Assembly: GCA_934597345.1 (NCBI GenBank)
Contig: CAKTRJ010000012.1
Coordinates: forward strand, 1-59,224
Origin: an uncultured Oscillospiraceae bacterium
GTDB taxonomy: Bacteria; Bacillota; Clostridia; Oscillospirales; Oscillospiraceae
Direction: 5' to 3'
Length of the DNA stretch: 59,224 bases
The translations under genes and the position numbers were made by a program. Below the pieces are notes generated by a model. It made no database searches and was not told where the DNA came from. It saw only the letters and a list, made by a program, of their open reading frames with translations. Below are positions 15,201-25,400 of this stretch, in pieces. The stretch's first letter is position 1; each line of letters begins with the position of its first letter.

Positions 15201-17271
15201 TGGTAAGGAGAGTACAGACGGCGTAAATGTAAAGAATGCCCAGTCGGAATACGGTCTGTATAATTACTTGCCCATCAGCGACGATGGTAACGACCACAAC
15301 AGCTTCTTCGGCATGCAGTACGCGGTCGAGTTTACGCTGACGAAGGACTATGTCGGCCCGCTGGAATACTACTTCTTCGGTGACGATGATATGTGGGTGT
15401 TCCTGGATAACCAGCTGGTGTGCGACATCGGCGGCGTCCACTCCTCGGTGGGCGAGTATGTGGACCTGTGGGACTACCTGGAAAAGAAGACGGAGGGTAA
15501 GCATACCTTGACCTTCTTCTATACCGAGCGCGGCGCGTCCGGCTCCACCTGCTATATGAACTTCACGCTGCCCTCGGTCTCCGGCATCAATCTGGAGCAG
15601 AAGACCGGCGAGCTGAAGATACGGAAGCAGGTGGTGGGCGATACGGGCAATACAGAGGAGTTTAATTTCAAGATTCAGTTCTATAAAGCCGACGGCAATG
15701 AGATTCAGGATGACTACTCTTATAGTAAGTACGATGGCAACGGAGAAGAGCTCAAATCCGATCTGGTCGTCCATACCGGCAGTGTGTTTACGCTGTGCGA
15801 CGGCGAATACATCATCATCAAGTACTTGCCCTTCGGCCTCCGATACACCGTGACGGAAACGCCGTCGGACGGCTATACCGTGTCCAGCACCGTCAACGGC
15901 ATACTGCAAACGGGGACGGACAGCAACACGGCGCAGGGCACCATCATCCGGAACGCCTCCAACACGGTGCTGTTCACCAACACCGTCGGCAAGGTGGGGC
16001 TGAAGCTGCAAAAGCTGGATGCCGACGGCACCACACCTTTGGATGGCGCTGTCTTCCAGCTGCGATCCGGCGGGGATGCGGTGGAGTTCGTCAAGAAAGC
16101 GGAAGGCAGCTACGCCGCCACGACGCAGACCAGCGATACCATCGATACCAACAAGCTGTATTACATCGCCCTGGCCAGTGACACAAGCTATGTGGTGGGA
16201 CAGGCGCAGCCGGAAGCGGAGCCCTATAAAGCCCAGCTGCAAAAAAAGACCGGAGCAGATTCCCAGAAGGTCAAGGTATATAAACAGGACGACGGGTCCT
16301 ACAGCTTCCGGTTGAAGTCTGACGGACGTTGGCTGGATCTGCACGAAGGTGAGTTGACGTCAGGTCAGATGATCCATTTCTGGAAAGATTCGGATACGGC
16401 TCCTGCCAATGATTGCCAGAAATGGTACCTGATATCCAACGAAGACGGCAGCTATTACATCCAGCCGCGTTTGGCAGGTATACAGGATAAGAACTTTGTC
16501 ATGGATCTGAGCGGCGGAACGGTTGCCGAGGGTACAAATATCTGGCTGTATGAGAAAAACGGATCAGCTGCCCAGCGGTGGCTGCTGGTGCCGGTGGAGA
16601 CCGATGTCCCGTCGGGTGGGATCACAACGGACCTGACGGTGGACGGCAATGGCATTTTGCAGCTGTCTGAGCTGATGCCCGGCAGCTATACGCTGGCGGA
16701 GACCAAGTCGCCTGCCGATCACAAGATCCTGGACAAGGAAATCTCCCTTACGGTGGACAAGGACGGCAATGTGAGGCTGGCAGATAACCAAAGCGATCTG
16801 GTCGAAGTAGACAGCAACGGCCTTGTGCTGAAGGTTTTCAACCGGCCGGTGGACAAGCAGCTGACGCTGAAAAAGGAAGTCTCCGGCAGCAGTACCACAC
16901 AGAAATTCCAGTTTACCGTTTCCTATACGCGGGACGATTTTACATCGGGCACGCAGACTGTCACGCTGGGCAATGGCGAGAACACGACCATCGACATTCC
17001 CTGCGGCGCGACGGTGACCATCACCGAGAACAACTACGACGGCTTTACCGTCAGCTTTGACGGCGACGGCACGGAGCTGAGGCCCAACGGGGATGGCTCT
17101 GTTACCTTTACCATGACGGATAACGTGACCATCACGGCCACCAATACGGCGGGTTATGCCCTGCCGGAGACCGGCGGCAGCGGCGCGGCGCTGTATCTGG
17201 CGCTGGGTCTGCTGCTGATGGGCGGCAGCGCGCTGGCGCTGGGCCTGCGGCGGCGAAGGGAGGCGGGATGA
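12271..17271 (+). CDS. Giant LPETG-anchored pilus tip/adhesin with CHAP-like, fibro-slime and ricin-type domains, 1,666 aa
   Basis: A basic N-terminus and hydrophobic stretch (residues 24-48) form the export signal. Residues about 52-178 hold seven or so repeats of the form H-x-H-x(3,4)-C-[YL] alternating with a CG/CP/C motif, and two more lie at 373-405. Between them, residues 199-360 form a CHAP/NlpC-like hydrolase domain, with cysteine in DWCAMFVSF (246) and a likely histidine in DHVGLVE. A fibro-slime/PA14-like domain lies near 1010-1095 (FFGDDDMWVFLDNQLV). Cna-B/SpaA-type domains follow from 1112 and 1241. A ricin-type lectin segment (1347-1445) is inserted before the E-box ETKSP (1476). 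The end is LPETG (1631-1635), a hydrophobic helix and RRRR. It is the likely tip adhesin of the pilus and is cleaved by sortase. Confidence 0.85.
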   Translation: MEDRIPQQAKELNHKRARRRTWHKVLAAAACVVVFCTTYALILPAITLEQTAYCGYEEHTHSEACYTRTLICGQEEDAQPHQHTDACYQTEDVLICPLPEGGHVHDETCYDEQGELACQQEEGHIHTAECYQARPALVCGMEETSAAHVHTDVCYEELLTCELPEHEHTLPCYSDHEADIETADIWERSVSAVERSDTWAEDVIAIAQSQLSCRESDKNYIVTETGAQKGITRYGQWYGDAYGDWCAMFVSFCLNYGGVPEKAIPHESSCPRWQTALTEQKLFRDAAQQTPQAGDIVFFDLDADGEADHVGLVESLEDATRLVGEEEEAYQILHTIEGNNGDSVQRHTYDLPDDETVLGYVPLELAEHSLYQCGLLSHRHGGDCTGADGMVTCQKKEHVHDDSCLTPRTGDLTYEDDQIIMHLHVEGENVLPEDTRMEVTAVDAGDKDYQPFADYTDSKSVADDSQEEEVAAYAADTRSAADTAQMIIHGVTLLSGGQVLDTTGYTLTAEVEVKPAVIEPMLAELAAVEDAAPEAELGVVFTVLRQTDEQQVEAVDSVLMQTEDAVPTLMVPVSNGVVALEVGTPNPHYTVQYYADIPRFVTSGNENYYTLDVIDTSGKNLPTNGTKLTTKQLYLEKTNELTPDGENNGQRTNLYRVATENTLTKMYSSGSYEYVKAPNPSYVNKLIDNPNYTLKEVWVLKGTDETSTNKDDWDVYGADIHFTNRKEGVADKDNVIYIADGAVIRLVYDVSSDDFTTPANFYDYDITNGEKVAIGDESRYCTDGRGINQSGNYKTSANGQRNWSGTTDVFAFGNANCGTGMANYKFDTNYYLNKYSTPGNTSQYGCTFGLAKEFRDGKIVYNDWLCVPNLFNDGSAEGKHNYENSSLTFSRVGDTYTLSAATVNGAGSINGLQDFFNPSPSQDIVYDGRTYTYTDTNGKQQTANRPVIFTNNFWPMDQATGAQDPKFGKYGVKTFYYGKESTDGVNVKNAQSEYGLYNYLPISDDGNDHNSFFGMQYAVEFTLTKDYVGPLEYYFFGDDDMWVFLDNQLVCDIGGVHSSVGEYVDLWDYLEKKTEGKHTLTFFYTERGASGSTCYMNFTLPSVSGINLEQKTGELKIRKQVVGDTGNTEEFNFKIQFYKADGNEIQDDYSYSKYDGNGEELKSDLVVHTGSVFTLCDGEYIIIKYLPFGLRYTVTETPSDGYTVSSTVNGILQTGTDSNTAQGTIIRNASNTVLFTNTVGKVGLKLQKLDADGTTPLDGAVFQLRSGGDAVEFVKKAEGSYAATTQTSDTIDTNKLYYIALASDTSYVVGQAQPEAEPYKAQLQKKTGADSQKVKVYKQDDGSYSFRLKSDGRWLDLHEGELTSGQMIHFWKDSDTAPANDCQKWYLISNEDGSYYIQPRLAGIQDKNFVMDLSGGTVAEGTNIWLYEKNGSAAQRWLLVPVETDVPSGGITTDLTVDGNGILQLSELMPGSYTLAETKSPADHKILDKEISLTVDKDGNVRLADNQSDLVEVDSNGLVLKVFNRPVDKQLTLKKEVSGSSTTQKFQFTVSYTRDDFTSGTQTVTLGNGENTTIDIPCGATVTITENNYDGFTVSFDGDGTELRPNGDGSVTFTMTDNVTITATNTAGYALPETGGSGAALYLALGLLLMGGSALALGLRRRREAG

Positions 17272-17334
17272 CGCCCCCGAGCGTGAGTTTCCGGCTTGAC
17301 ACGATATGACATGGAAATGAAAGGATACAAACAC

Positions 17335-18885
17335 ATGAAAACAATGAAGAAACTGGCATCCCTGCTGCTGGCGCTGGTGATGGCGCTGGCACTGGCTGTC
17401 CCGGCATTCGCCGCAGGGGAGACGTACAGCATTACCATCGCCAATGCTGCTGAGAACCATGTCTATGAGGCGTATCAGATTTTCGCTGGCGACCTGAGCA
17501 CGAACGCCGATGACAAAAAGGTGCTGTCCAATATTATTTGGGGCAGCGGTGTGAGCGATGCGGGAAAGACGGCATTGGGTGATGCCGCGGCCAAGGCTGA
17601 AGGTATCAAGACCGAAGCGGATGCCAAGGACTTTGCACAGAAAATTGCGCATTATCTGACCAATCCGACTACAAGTGCTGCACAGACAGATGGCAAGTAC
17701 GTTATTTCCGGCCTGGCGGCTGGTTACTATCTGGTGAAGGATAAGGATAATTCTCTGGCCAACAAGGACGATTTCTATACCGCGTACATCATGAGAGTGG
17801 TAGACAATGTGGAAGCTGCGCCGAAGGGCGACAAGCCGACACTGAACAAGAAAATCAAGCATAATGACGGTGAAACATGGGGTGTTGTGGGCGACAACCA
17901 GATCGGTGATACTGTGGAGTTCCGCACCATCAGCACTGTGCCGGACACCAGCAACTACACCAGCTATACTTACATCATTCGCGATACCATGTCTAATGGT
18001 CTGACTTCCAATGTGAAGAGCGCTGCTGATGTGACTATCAAGGTCAAGGATACGGATGTGCTGAGCACCGATTATTATACCGTCTCTGCAAGCGGCAACA
18101 CATTCACGGTGACGATTGACATCATCAAGGCGGTTGCCGATGGAAAGATGGCGAAGAGTGACGAGCTTTACACCTACTACACCGGCGTACTGAACAGCAA
18201 TGCGGAGGTTAAATCTGCTAATAACACGAATGAAGCAAAGCTGGAGTACAGCAACAACCCCAACAACAGCGAAGATAAGGCGACTACGCCTCCCAGCAAG
18301 GTATATGACTGGACATTCAAGATGAAAATCAACAAGGTTGATGAGAATAATAAGGCCCTGACCGGTGCAAAGTTCGTGCTGTCCAAGAGCGGCAATCTCA
18401 ATGTTGCTGATTTGGAATGTGGCGAGGATGGTGTTCCCACCGTTACGACTGATCTGATCGGTTTGGTAAAGATTCAGGACGGCTATCGTATTGCTACCGC
18501 TAATGATACAGCTGAGAATATTACCTATGTCATTGAGGCCGGTGCCGTGACCATCAAGGGACTGGACGATGCTACTGACTACTATCTGTACGAGACGAAG
18601 GCGCCTGTGGGCTACAACCAGTTGAAGGTCCCTGTGAAGTTCACTATTACTGCGGCATACAATGCGGACGGTTCCCAATTGGCAAGTGACAGCCCCACGG
18701 TAAGCATCAATGATGGCGCGGCATCTACTAATCTTTCCACCAACATTGAGAACAAGGCCGGTTCTACGCTGCCCTCCACCGGCGGCATCGGCACCACCAT
18801 CTTCTATGTGGTGGGCTCTGTGCTGGTCATCGGCGCCGCGGTGGTGCTGATCACCAGAAAACGGATGGGCAAGTCCGACAAGTAA
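17335..18885 (+). CDS. Major (backbone) pilin, isopeptide-forming, LPSTG-anchored
   Basis: The start is ATG 17335, with AAAGGA ten bases upstream; upstream in-frame codons lack a ribosome site. A signal peptide ends at about AFA-A (residue 25). The middle contains a fimbrial isopeptide D2-type domain (GDTVEFRTISTVPDTSNYTS), preceded by a Lys-rich stretch (KPTLNKKIK) that could supply the polymerising lysine. The C-terminal SpaA/Cna-B domain begins KINKVDENNKALTGAKFVL and has the E-box YLYETKAPVGYNQL. The anchor is LPSTGG, a hydrophobic helix and a Lys/Arg tail. At 516 aa it is the right size for a backbone pilin. The class C sortase directly downstream should polymerise it. Confidence 0.9.
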   Translation: MKTMKKLASLLLALVMALALAVPAFAAGETYSITIANAAENHVYEAYQIFAGDLSTNADDKKVLSNIIWGSGVSDAGKTALGDAAAKAEGIKTEADAKDFAQKIAHYLTNPTTSAAQTDGKYVISGLAAGYYLVKDKDNSLANKDDFYTAYIMRVVDNVEAAPKGDKPTLNKKIKHNDGETWGVVGDNQIGDTVEFRTISTVPDTSNYTSYTYIIRDTMSNGLTSNVKSAADVTIKVKDTDVLSTDYYTVSASGNTFTVTIDIIKAVADGKMAKSDELYTYYTGVLNSNAEVKSANNTNEAKLEYSNNPNNSEDKATTPPSKVYDWTFKMKINKVDENNKALTGAKFVLSKSGNLNVADLECGEDGVPTVTTDLIGLVKIQDGYRIATANDTAENITYVIEAGAVTIKGLDDATDYYLYETKAPVGYNQLKVPVKFTITAAYNADGSQLASDSPTVSINDGAASTNLSTNIENKAGSTLPSTGGIGTTIFYVVGSVLVIGAAVVLITRKRMGKSDK

Positions 18886-18906
18886 TTTGATTTTACACGC
18901 TGTGCG

Positions 18907-18932
18907 CCGGAGGGGGAACGCGCCCCCTCCGG
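18907..18932 (+). promoter_or_regulatory. GC-rich hairpin between the pilin and sortase genes
   Basis: CCGGAGGGGG and CCCCCTCCGG pair perfectly around AACGCG, with no T-tract. It could protect the pilin mRNA 3' end or attenuate transcription, giving more pilin than sortase; this is inference. Confidence 0.55.
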
Positions 18933-18957
18933 GTACGGCGGCAAAGAGGACGCTGTC

Positions 18958-19776
18958 ATGAAGAAGCAATTGCCTACGGTCATTTTAATACTGGTCTTTC
19001 TGGCAGGGCTCTCTTTGCTGCTGTATCCCACCGTCAGCGACTACTGGAATTCCTTCCACCAGTCCCGGGCCATCGCCTCCTACGCACAGGCGGCGGCGGA
19101 GCTGGACGACGACACCTATGAGCGGCTGCGGACGGACGCCATCGCCTATAACGCCCGGCTGGCCCAGAACGGGCAGAGCCTGACGCTGTCCCCCCAGGAG
19201 CAGGCGGACTATGAGGCCCAGCTGGATGTGACGGGTACCGGTATCATGGCGTATATCGAGATCCCGAAGATCAAATGCTCGCTGCCCATTTATCACGGCA
19301 CCAACGAGGCGGTCTTGCAGATCGCCGTGGGCCACCTGGCCGGAAGCTCCCTGCCGGTGGGCGGCGCAAGCACCCACTGTGTGCTGTCGGCCCACCGGGG
19401 TCTGCCCAGCGCCAAGCTGTTCACCCGGCTGGACGAGCTGGCGGAGGGGGATACCTTCCTGCTCCAGACCCTGGGCGAGACGCTGACCTATGGGGTGGAT
19501 CAGATCCTGATCGTGCTGCCGGAGGAAGTGGACGCCCTGAAGATCCAGGAGGGGGAGGACCTGTGTACGCTGGTCACCTGCACCCCCTACGGCATCAATA
19601 CCCACCGGCTGCTGGTGCGGGGCCACCGCATCGAAAACCAGCCGGACGCGGACACCGTCCGGGTCACGGCGGACGCCATGCAGGTGGACCCGGTGCTGGT
19701 GGCGCCCATCGTGGCTGTGCCGATCCTGCTGGGACTGCTGGCGGCGCTGCTGATATCCACACGAAAAAAACGGTAA
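18958..19776 (+). CDS. srtC: Class C (pilus-polymerising) sortase
   Basis: This transpeptidase cleaves the LPXTG-type signal of pilin subunits and joins them through lysine side chains. It has an N-terminal membrane helix (residues 5-23) and a C-terminal one (about 245-267), the layout of class C enzymes. The catalytic residues are visible as His146 in LSAHRG, Cys208 in VTCTPYG and the Arg in THRLLVRGHR (about 217). The region before the barrel (YEAQLDVTGTGIMAYIEIPKI) includes the usual lid area. The length of 272 aa is normal. A GAGG-type site precedes the ATG, and the minor pilin follows after 33 bases. Confidence 0.95.
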   Translation: MKKQLPTVILILVFLAGLSLLLYPTVSDYWNSFHQSRAIASYAQAAAELDDDTYERLRTDAIAYNARLAQNGQSLTLSPQEQADYEAQLDVTGTGIMAYIEIPKIKCSLPIYHGTNEAVLQIAVGHLAGSSLPVGGASTHCVLSAHRGLPSAKLFTRLDELAEGDTFLLQTLGETLTYGVDQILIVLPEEVDALKIQEGEDLCTLVTCTPYGINTHRLLVRGHRIENQPDADTVRVTADAMQVDPVLVAPIVAVPILLGLLAALLISTRKKR

Positions 19777-19809
19777 AGATGATAAAGATAAGGTGAGGAG
19801 GGAACGCGC

Positions 19810-20505
19810 ATGAGGCGTTTTCTGAACAAACTCATACTGCCGGTGCTGTGCGCTGCCCTGCTGTGGGCGGCGGTGGTACCGGCCTGGGCGCACGAGGTGC
19901 CGGATCTGAAAAAGACCGGCTCCATCACCCTGACGCTGCAATATGACGGCAAGGCCCTGTCCGGCGGCAGCTTCGCCCTGTACCGGGTGGGCACCGTGAC
20001 GGAAAAGGACGGCGATTACAGCTTCAGCACCGCGGGAACGGGGTTCTCCGCGTTCTCCGGTTCGCTGGACAAGCTGGACGCGGCACTGGCCCAGAAGCTG
20101 AAGGACTATGCCGATTCCCAGAAGATCAAGCCTGTGGCCAGCGCGAAGAACAGCGGCGGCAAGGCGGTGTTCTCTCAGGTGACGCCGGGGCTGTATCTGG
20201 TGGTGCAGACCCAGCGGTGTTCCGGCTATGAGCCGCTGTCGCCGTTCCTGGTGTCGGTGCCTATGAACGAGGACGGCCATTACCGCTATGACATCGACGC
20301 GGCGGGGAAGTTCAAGCCCACGCCGGAGCCGAGCAACCCCAATACGCCGGATAAGCCGAGCACGCCAGATAAGCCCGGCAACCGCCTGCCGCAGACGGGG
20401 CAGCTGAACTGGCCGGTGCCGGTGCTGGCAGGCACGGGGCTGGTGCTGTTCGCCCTGGGCTGGTGGCTGTGCTTCGGCCAGAGGAAGAAGCGCCATGAGA
20501 CGTAA
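19810..20505 (+). CDS. Small SpaA-type minor pilin, LPQTG-anchored
   Basis: A signal peptide (residues 1-27, ending AWA-H) is followed by one prealbumin-like SpaA domain (GSITLTLQYDGKALSGGSFA to YLVVQTQRCSGYEPLSPFLV), a Pro/Thr/Asp-rich linker with tandem TPDKPS/TPDKPG units near residues 180-193, the sorting signal LPQTG at about residue 195, a hydrophobic helix and the tail RKKRHET. The E-box is weak: VVQTQRCSGY stands where ETxAPxGY is usual, so isopeptide stabilisation may be missing. It is probably the basal subunit linking the pilus to the wall. GAGGAGGG lies before the ATG. The last 11 bases overlap the next gene. Confidence 0.87.
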   Translation: MRRFLNKLILPVLCAALLWAAVVPAWAHEVPDLKKTGSITLTLQYDGKALSGGSFALYRVGTVTEKDGDYSFSTAGTGFSAFSGSLDKLDAALAQKLKDYADSQKIKPVASAKNSGGKAVFSQVTPGLYLVVQTQRCSGYEPLSPFLVSVPMNEDGHYRYDIDAAGKFKPTPEPSNPNTPDKPSTPDKPGNRLPQTGQLNWPVPVLAGTGLVLFALGWWLCFGQRKKRHET

Positions 20506-21061
20506 GCTGGGTGTGGTCTGCATGGCGCTGGGCGTGGTGCTGCTGGCGGGGGCGCTGGCCTTCGTGCTGCATAACCGGCAGGAGGATGCCCGCGCGGATC
20601 AGGCGGCGGCGGAGGTGCTGCCCCAGGTCAAGGCGGCCGTCGGCACAGTGGAGCCCTCCGGCGAGCTGATGCCGGAGCAGGAGGTGGATGGCTACGGCTA
20701 TGTGGGCTATCTGTCCATTCCCGCCCTGGGGCTGGAGCTGCCGGTGATGGAGGAATGGGACTATGACCGGCTGAAGATCGCGCCGTGCCGCTATTCCGGC
20801 TCCACCGCCACGGATGATCTGGTGATCTGCGCCCACAACTACTCCCGCCACTTCGGAAAGCTGTCCGCCCTGACGGCGGGCGACAGCGTCAGCTTCGCGG
20901 ATATGAACGGGCATGTCTGGCAGTATCAGGTGGCGGAGGTGGCGGAGCTTCCGCCGGACGCGGTGGAGGAAATGACGGCGGGGAACTTCGACCTGACGCT
21001 GTTTACCTGCACCTACGGCGGCGCGTCCCGCGTGACGGTGCGGTGCCAACGGGCGGACTGA
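20495..21061 (+). CDS. Second sortase, 188 aa
   Basis: An N-terminal membrane helix (about residues 8-27) is followed by a sortase barrel beginning GYVGYLSIPALGLELPV. His114 in ICAHNYS, Cys172 in FTCTYGG and an Arg in SRVTVRCQR form the catalytic set. No C-terminal membrane segment is present, unlike the class C enzyme upstream. The class is uncertain (B- or D-like). It probably attaches the finished pilus or the basal subunit to peptidoglycan. It overlaps the minor pilin gene by 11 bases and ends the operon before the terminator at 21081. Confidence 0.88.
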   Translation: MRRKLGVVCMALGVVLLAGALAFVLHNRQEDARADQAAAEVLPQVKAAVGTVEPSGELMPEQEVDGYGYVGYLSIPALGLELPVMEEWDYDRLKIAPCRYSGSTATDDLVICAHNYSRHFGKLSALTAGDSVSFADMNGHVWQYQVAEVAELPPDAVEEMTAGNFDLTLFTCTYGGASRVTVRCQRAD

Positions 21062-21080
21062 GACTGCATCTTCATGAAAA

Positions 21081-21114
21081 GAAACTGCGGTTTTGTGTAA
21101 AAAACCGCAGTTTT
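21081..21114 (+). terminator. Rho-independent terminator of the pilus operon
   Basis: GAAACTGCGGTTTT and AAAACCGCAGTTTT pair around GTGTAA, ending in a T-run. Confidence 0.88.
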
Positions 21115-21117
21115 CCC

Positions 21118-21146
21118 TTGCAATTCGGAAAAAGATTTGCTATACT
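21118..21146 (+). promoter_or_regulatory. Promoter of the riboswitch-ATPase unit
   Basis: TTGCAA (21118-21123), 17 bases, TATACT (21141-21146), about 30 bases before the riboswitch. Confidence 0.75.
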
Positions 21147-21177
21147 ACACCATACAATTCAAAACCTGTGTATTTCA

Positions 21178-21303
21178 TGGGGGAGTAGTTGCGCACCTTT
21201 GGGTGCGAGTTAAGTCAACATGCATGGCGGCAACGCCTGGCTTAACCTTAGACAGCGAGACTCATGTGCAGTTCTAAATCTGCGCATGGAGGCTCGCTTT
21301 TTT
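21178..21303 (+). promoter_or_regulatory. yybP-ykoY family manganese riboswitch with terminator
   Basis: The element starts GGGGAGTAG (21180-21188), followed by a variable hairpin (TGCGCACC/GGGTGCGA), GTCAACATGC and AACGCCTGGC, the conserved blocks of the yybP-ykoY aptamer, which senses Mn2+. It ends with a long terminator stem (GCGAG...CTCGC, 21255-21297) and T6. The family usually turns genes on when Mn2+ binds and prevents the terminator. The downstream gene is a P-type ATPase, a known associate of this riboswitch. Identification is by motif recall, not a covariance search. Confidence 0.88.
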
Positions 21304-21346
21304 GTGTATATCGGGCAAACTACCCGTATTCAGGAGGAAGGGCAAT

Positions 21347-23989
<2,643 letters not shown>

Positions 23990-23993
23990 GCAT

Positions 23994-24024
23994 AAAAAAT
24001 GACCGGCAGCGCCGGTCATTTTTT
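23994..24024 (+). terminator. Rho-independent terminator of the ATPase gene
   Basis: AAAAAATGACCGGC and GCCGGTCATTTTTT pair perfectly around AGC; usable from both strands. Confidence 0.9.
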
Positions 24025-24040
24025 ATGGTTGCTGAAAAAC

Positions 24041-24144
24041 CGTCATTGCGGGCCAGTCGGCAGACTGACGTGGCAATCCGTACTTTTGACACTACGGTGG
24101 AAGCTGAGACGGATTCCCACGTCGCTTCGCTCCTCGGAATGACA
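24041..24144. repeat. Intergenic nested inverted repeat
   Basis: The ends CGTCATTGCG and CGGAATGAC are near inverted repeats, and inside them GGCAATCCGT and ACGGATTCCC pair again. The middle holds TACTTTTGACACTACGG. The pattern resembles short mobile repeats spread in gut Clostridia (from memory). It separates two convergent genes. Confidence 0.55.
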
Positions 24145-24164
24145 GAACTGGTCATCTTTTTATG

Positions 24165-25112
24165 TTATTCCTTGGGCTCCGTGTCCTCGGTCTTTGCTTT
24201 TTTCCGCTTCAGGGAGAACTTCTTCCCGCCGCTCTTGCGGCGGACAATGCGCACGACCACCACGATCACCGCCGCGATCACCAGCAGCCAGAACCAGCTG
24301 TACGCCAGCCATACGGCGAAGTCCTCCAGCGCATTGCCCACGGCCTTCAGACCGTTGACGAAGGACTGGCCCAGCCGCCCGCCGAAGGTGGTGACGGCCT
24401 CGTCCTGCCCGGACAGCTTATAGACCTCGCTGAGCTCCACGTCAATAGTGGCGTAGTCCACCAGCGCGTCATAGTGCCGCAGCGTGCCGCTGAGGTTCTC
24501 AATATCCCACTCCGTCTCGGAGATGGCGCTTTCGATGGTGATGATGTCCTCCATGCTGGTGGCCTTGGCCAGCAGCTCCTGCAGCCGATCCAGCTTGATA
24601 CGGGCCGTCTCCAGCCGGGCCTCGGTGTCATAGTAGCTTTCAGACACATCGTCGGTGTTGGCGTTGGAATAGGTCACATGGCACAGCGCACCGGCCTTCT
24701 GGAAGAAGGTCTCGAACTGCTCTGCCGGAACGCGGATGATGTAGCTGCCGTAGCGGTAGCCGCTGCTGCGGTTGGAGGTGCTGCTCTGCTGGAAATAGCC
24801 GCCCAGCTCCTCTACCAGCGCATCGATGCCGCTGCTGGCGGCGTCAAAGTCCAGGGTCTGCATCTCCATATAGCCGGTGTAGATGCGCTTAGCGGGCTTG
24901 TCGGACTGCTCCTTGCTGTCGTCATACGCTGAAGCGCCCGGCTCCTCGGCAGCGTAGTCCATGTTGTAGTCCGCGTCGGCGGCGGTGTTCCAGTAGCCGC
25001 CGCTTTCACTGACTGCGGCTTGTATGGCGTTGTTACTGGCGGCTTTACCGCCGCAGCCTGCCAGCAGCAGGACCAATACCAGCGTCAGCAAGAGAGTAGT
25101 AATACGTTTCAT
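24165..25112 (-). CDS. DUF4349-type lipoprotein with coiled coil and C-terminal membrane anchor
   Basis: A lipoprotein signal LVLLLAGCGG gives a lipidated cysteine near residue 20. A low-complexity linker is followed by the DUF4349 core: YTGYMEMQTLDFDAASSGID, GGYFQQSSTSNRSSGYRYGS, then a helical pair (ETARIKLDRLQELLAKATSM to ESAISETEWDIENLSGTLRH) expected to form a coiled coil, then DYATIDVELSEVY. A membrane helix lies at about residues 270-290 with a Lys/Arg-rich cytoplasmic end. The start is ATG 25112, nine bases after GGAGG; a TTG two codons earlier is unlikely. The role is unknown; the family is a cell-surface sensor or envelope protein by inference only. Confidence 0.85.
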   Translation of the reverse strand: MKRITTLLLTLVLVLLLAGCGGKAASNNAIQAAVSESGGYWNTAADADYNMDYAAEEPGASAYDDSKEQSDKPAKRIYTGYMEMQTLDFDAASSGIDALVEELGGYFQQSSTSNRSSGYRYGSYIIRVPAEQFETFFQKAGALCHVTYSNANTDDVSESYYDTEARLETARIKLDRLQELLAKATSMEDIITIESAISETEWDIENLSGTLRHYDALVDYATIDVELSEVYKLSGQDEAVTTFGGRLGQSFVNGLKAVGNALEDFAVWLAYSWFWLLVIAAVIVVVVRIVRRKSGGKKFSLKRKKAKTEDTEPKE

Positions 25113-25189
25113 AAGCAAAAACCTCCTTCATTTTGGGATCTTCCTGCTTATGTGACGCTGGCGGAAAGGAAAAAGTTCCCGGTTTTCGC

Positions 25190-25226
25190 AAAAAAGCAGC
25201 CGTTTTTTACAAACGGCTGCTTTTTT
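25190..25226. terminator. Strong bidirectional terminator hairpin
   Basis: AAAAAAGCAGCCGTTT and AAACGGCTGCTTTTTT pair perfectly around TTTAC. On the minus strand it follows the M23 gene and the repeat element at 25239-25398, so it probably ends that transcript before the DUF4349 gene. Confidence 0.85.
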
Positions 25227-25238
25227 GACAGAAATAAT

Positions 25239-25398
25239 GCCTCGCAGAGTTCGCGCTGCGCACAGCGCAAAGAAATCAAATCATTTTTCTGACGACATGT
25301 GCGTCAGAAAAATTCTTCTCGGCCGCCAGTGTGTCCGAAGGACGCGCGCAGCCGGCCGTAAGCCTTTTGGCAATGAAATCGAAGATTTCATGCCAGTT
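25239..25398. repeat. Dispersed structured repeat, copy A
   Basis: About 160 bp that match 27238-27397 over the full length, in the same orientation. Four stems can be drawn: GCGCTG/CAGCGC; TTTTTCTGACG/CGTCAGAAAAA (identical in both copies); CGGCCG/CGGCCG with an inner GTGTGTCC-GAA-GGACGCGC; and ATGAAATC/GATTTCAT. Stems 1 and 4 differ in sequence from copy B but still pair. It ends two bases from the stop codon of the minus-strand M23 gene. Confidence 0.75.
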
Positions 25399-25400
25399 TT

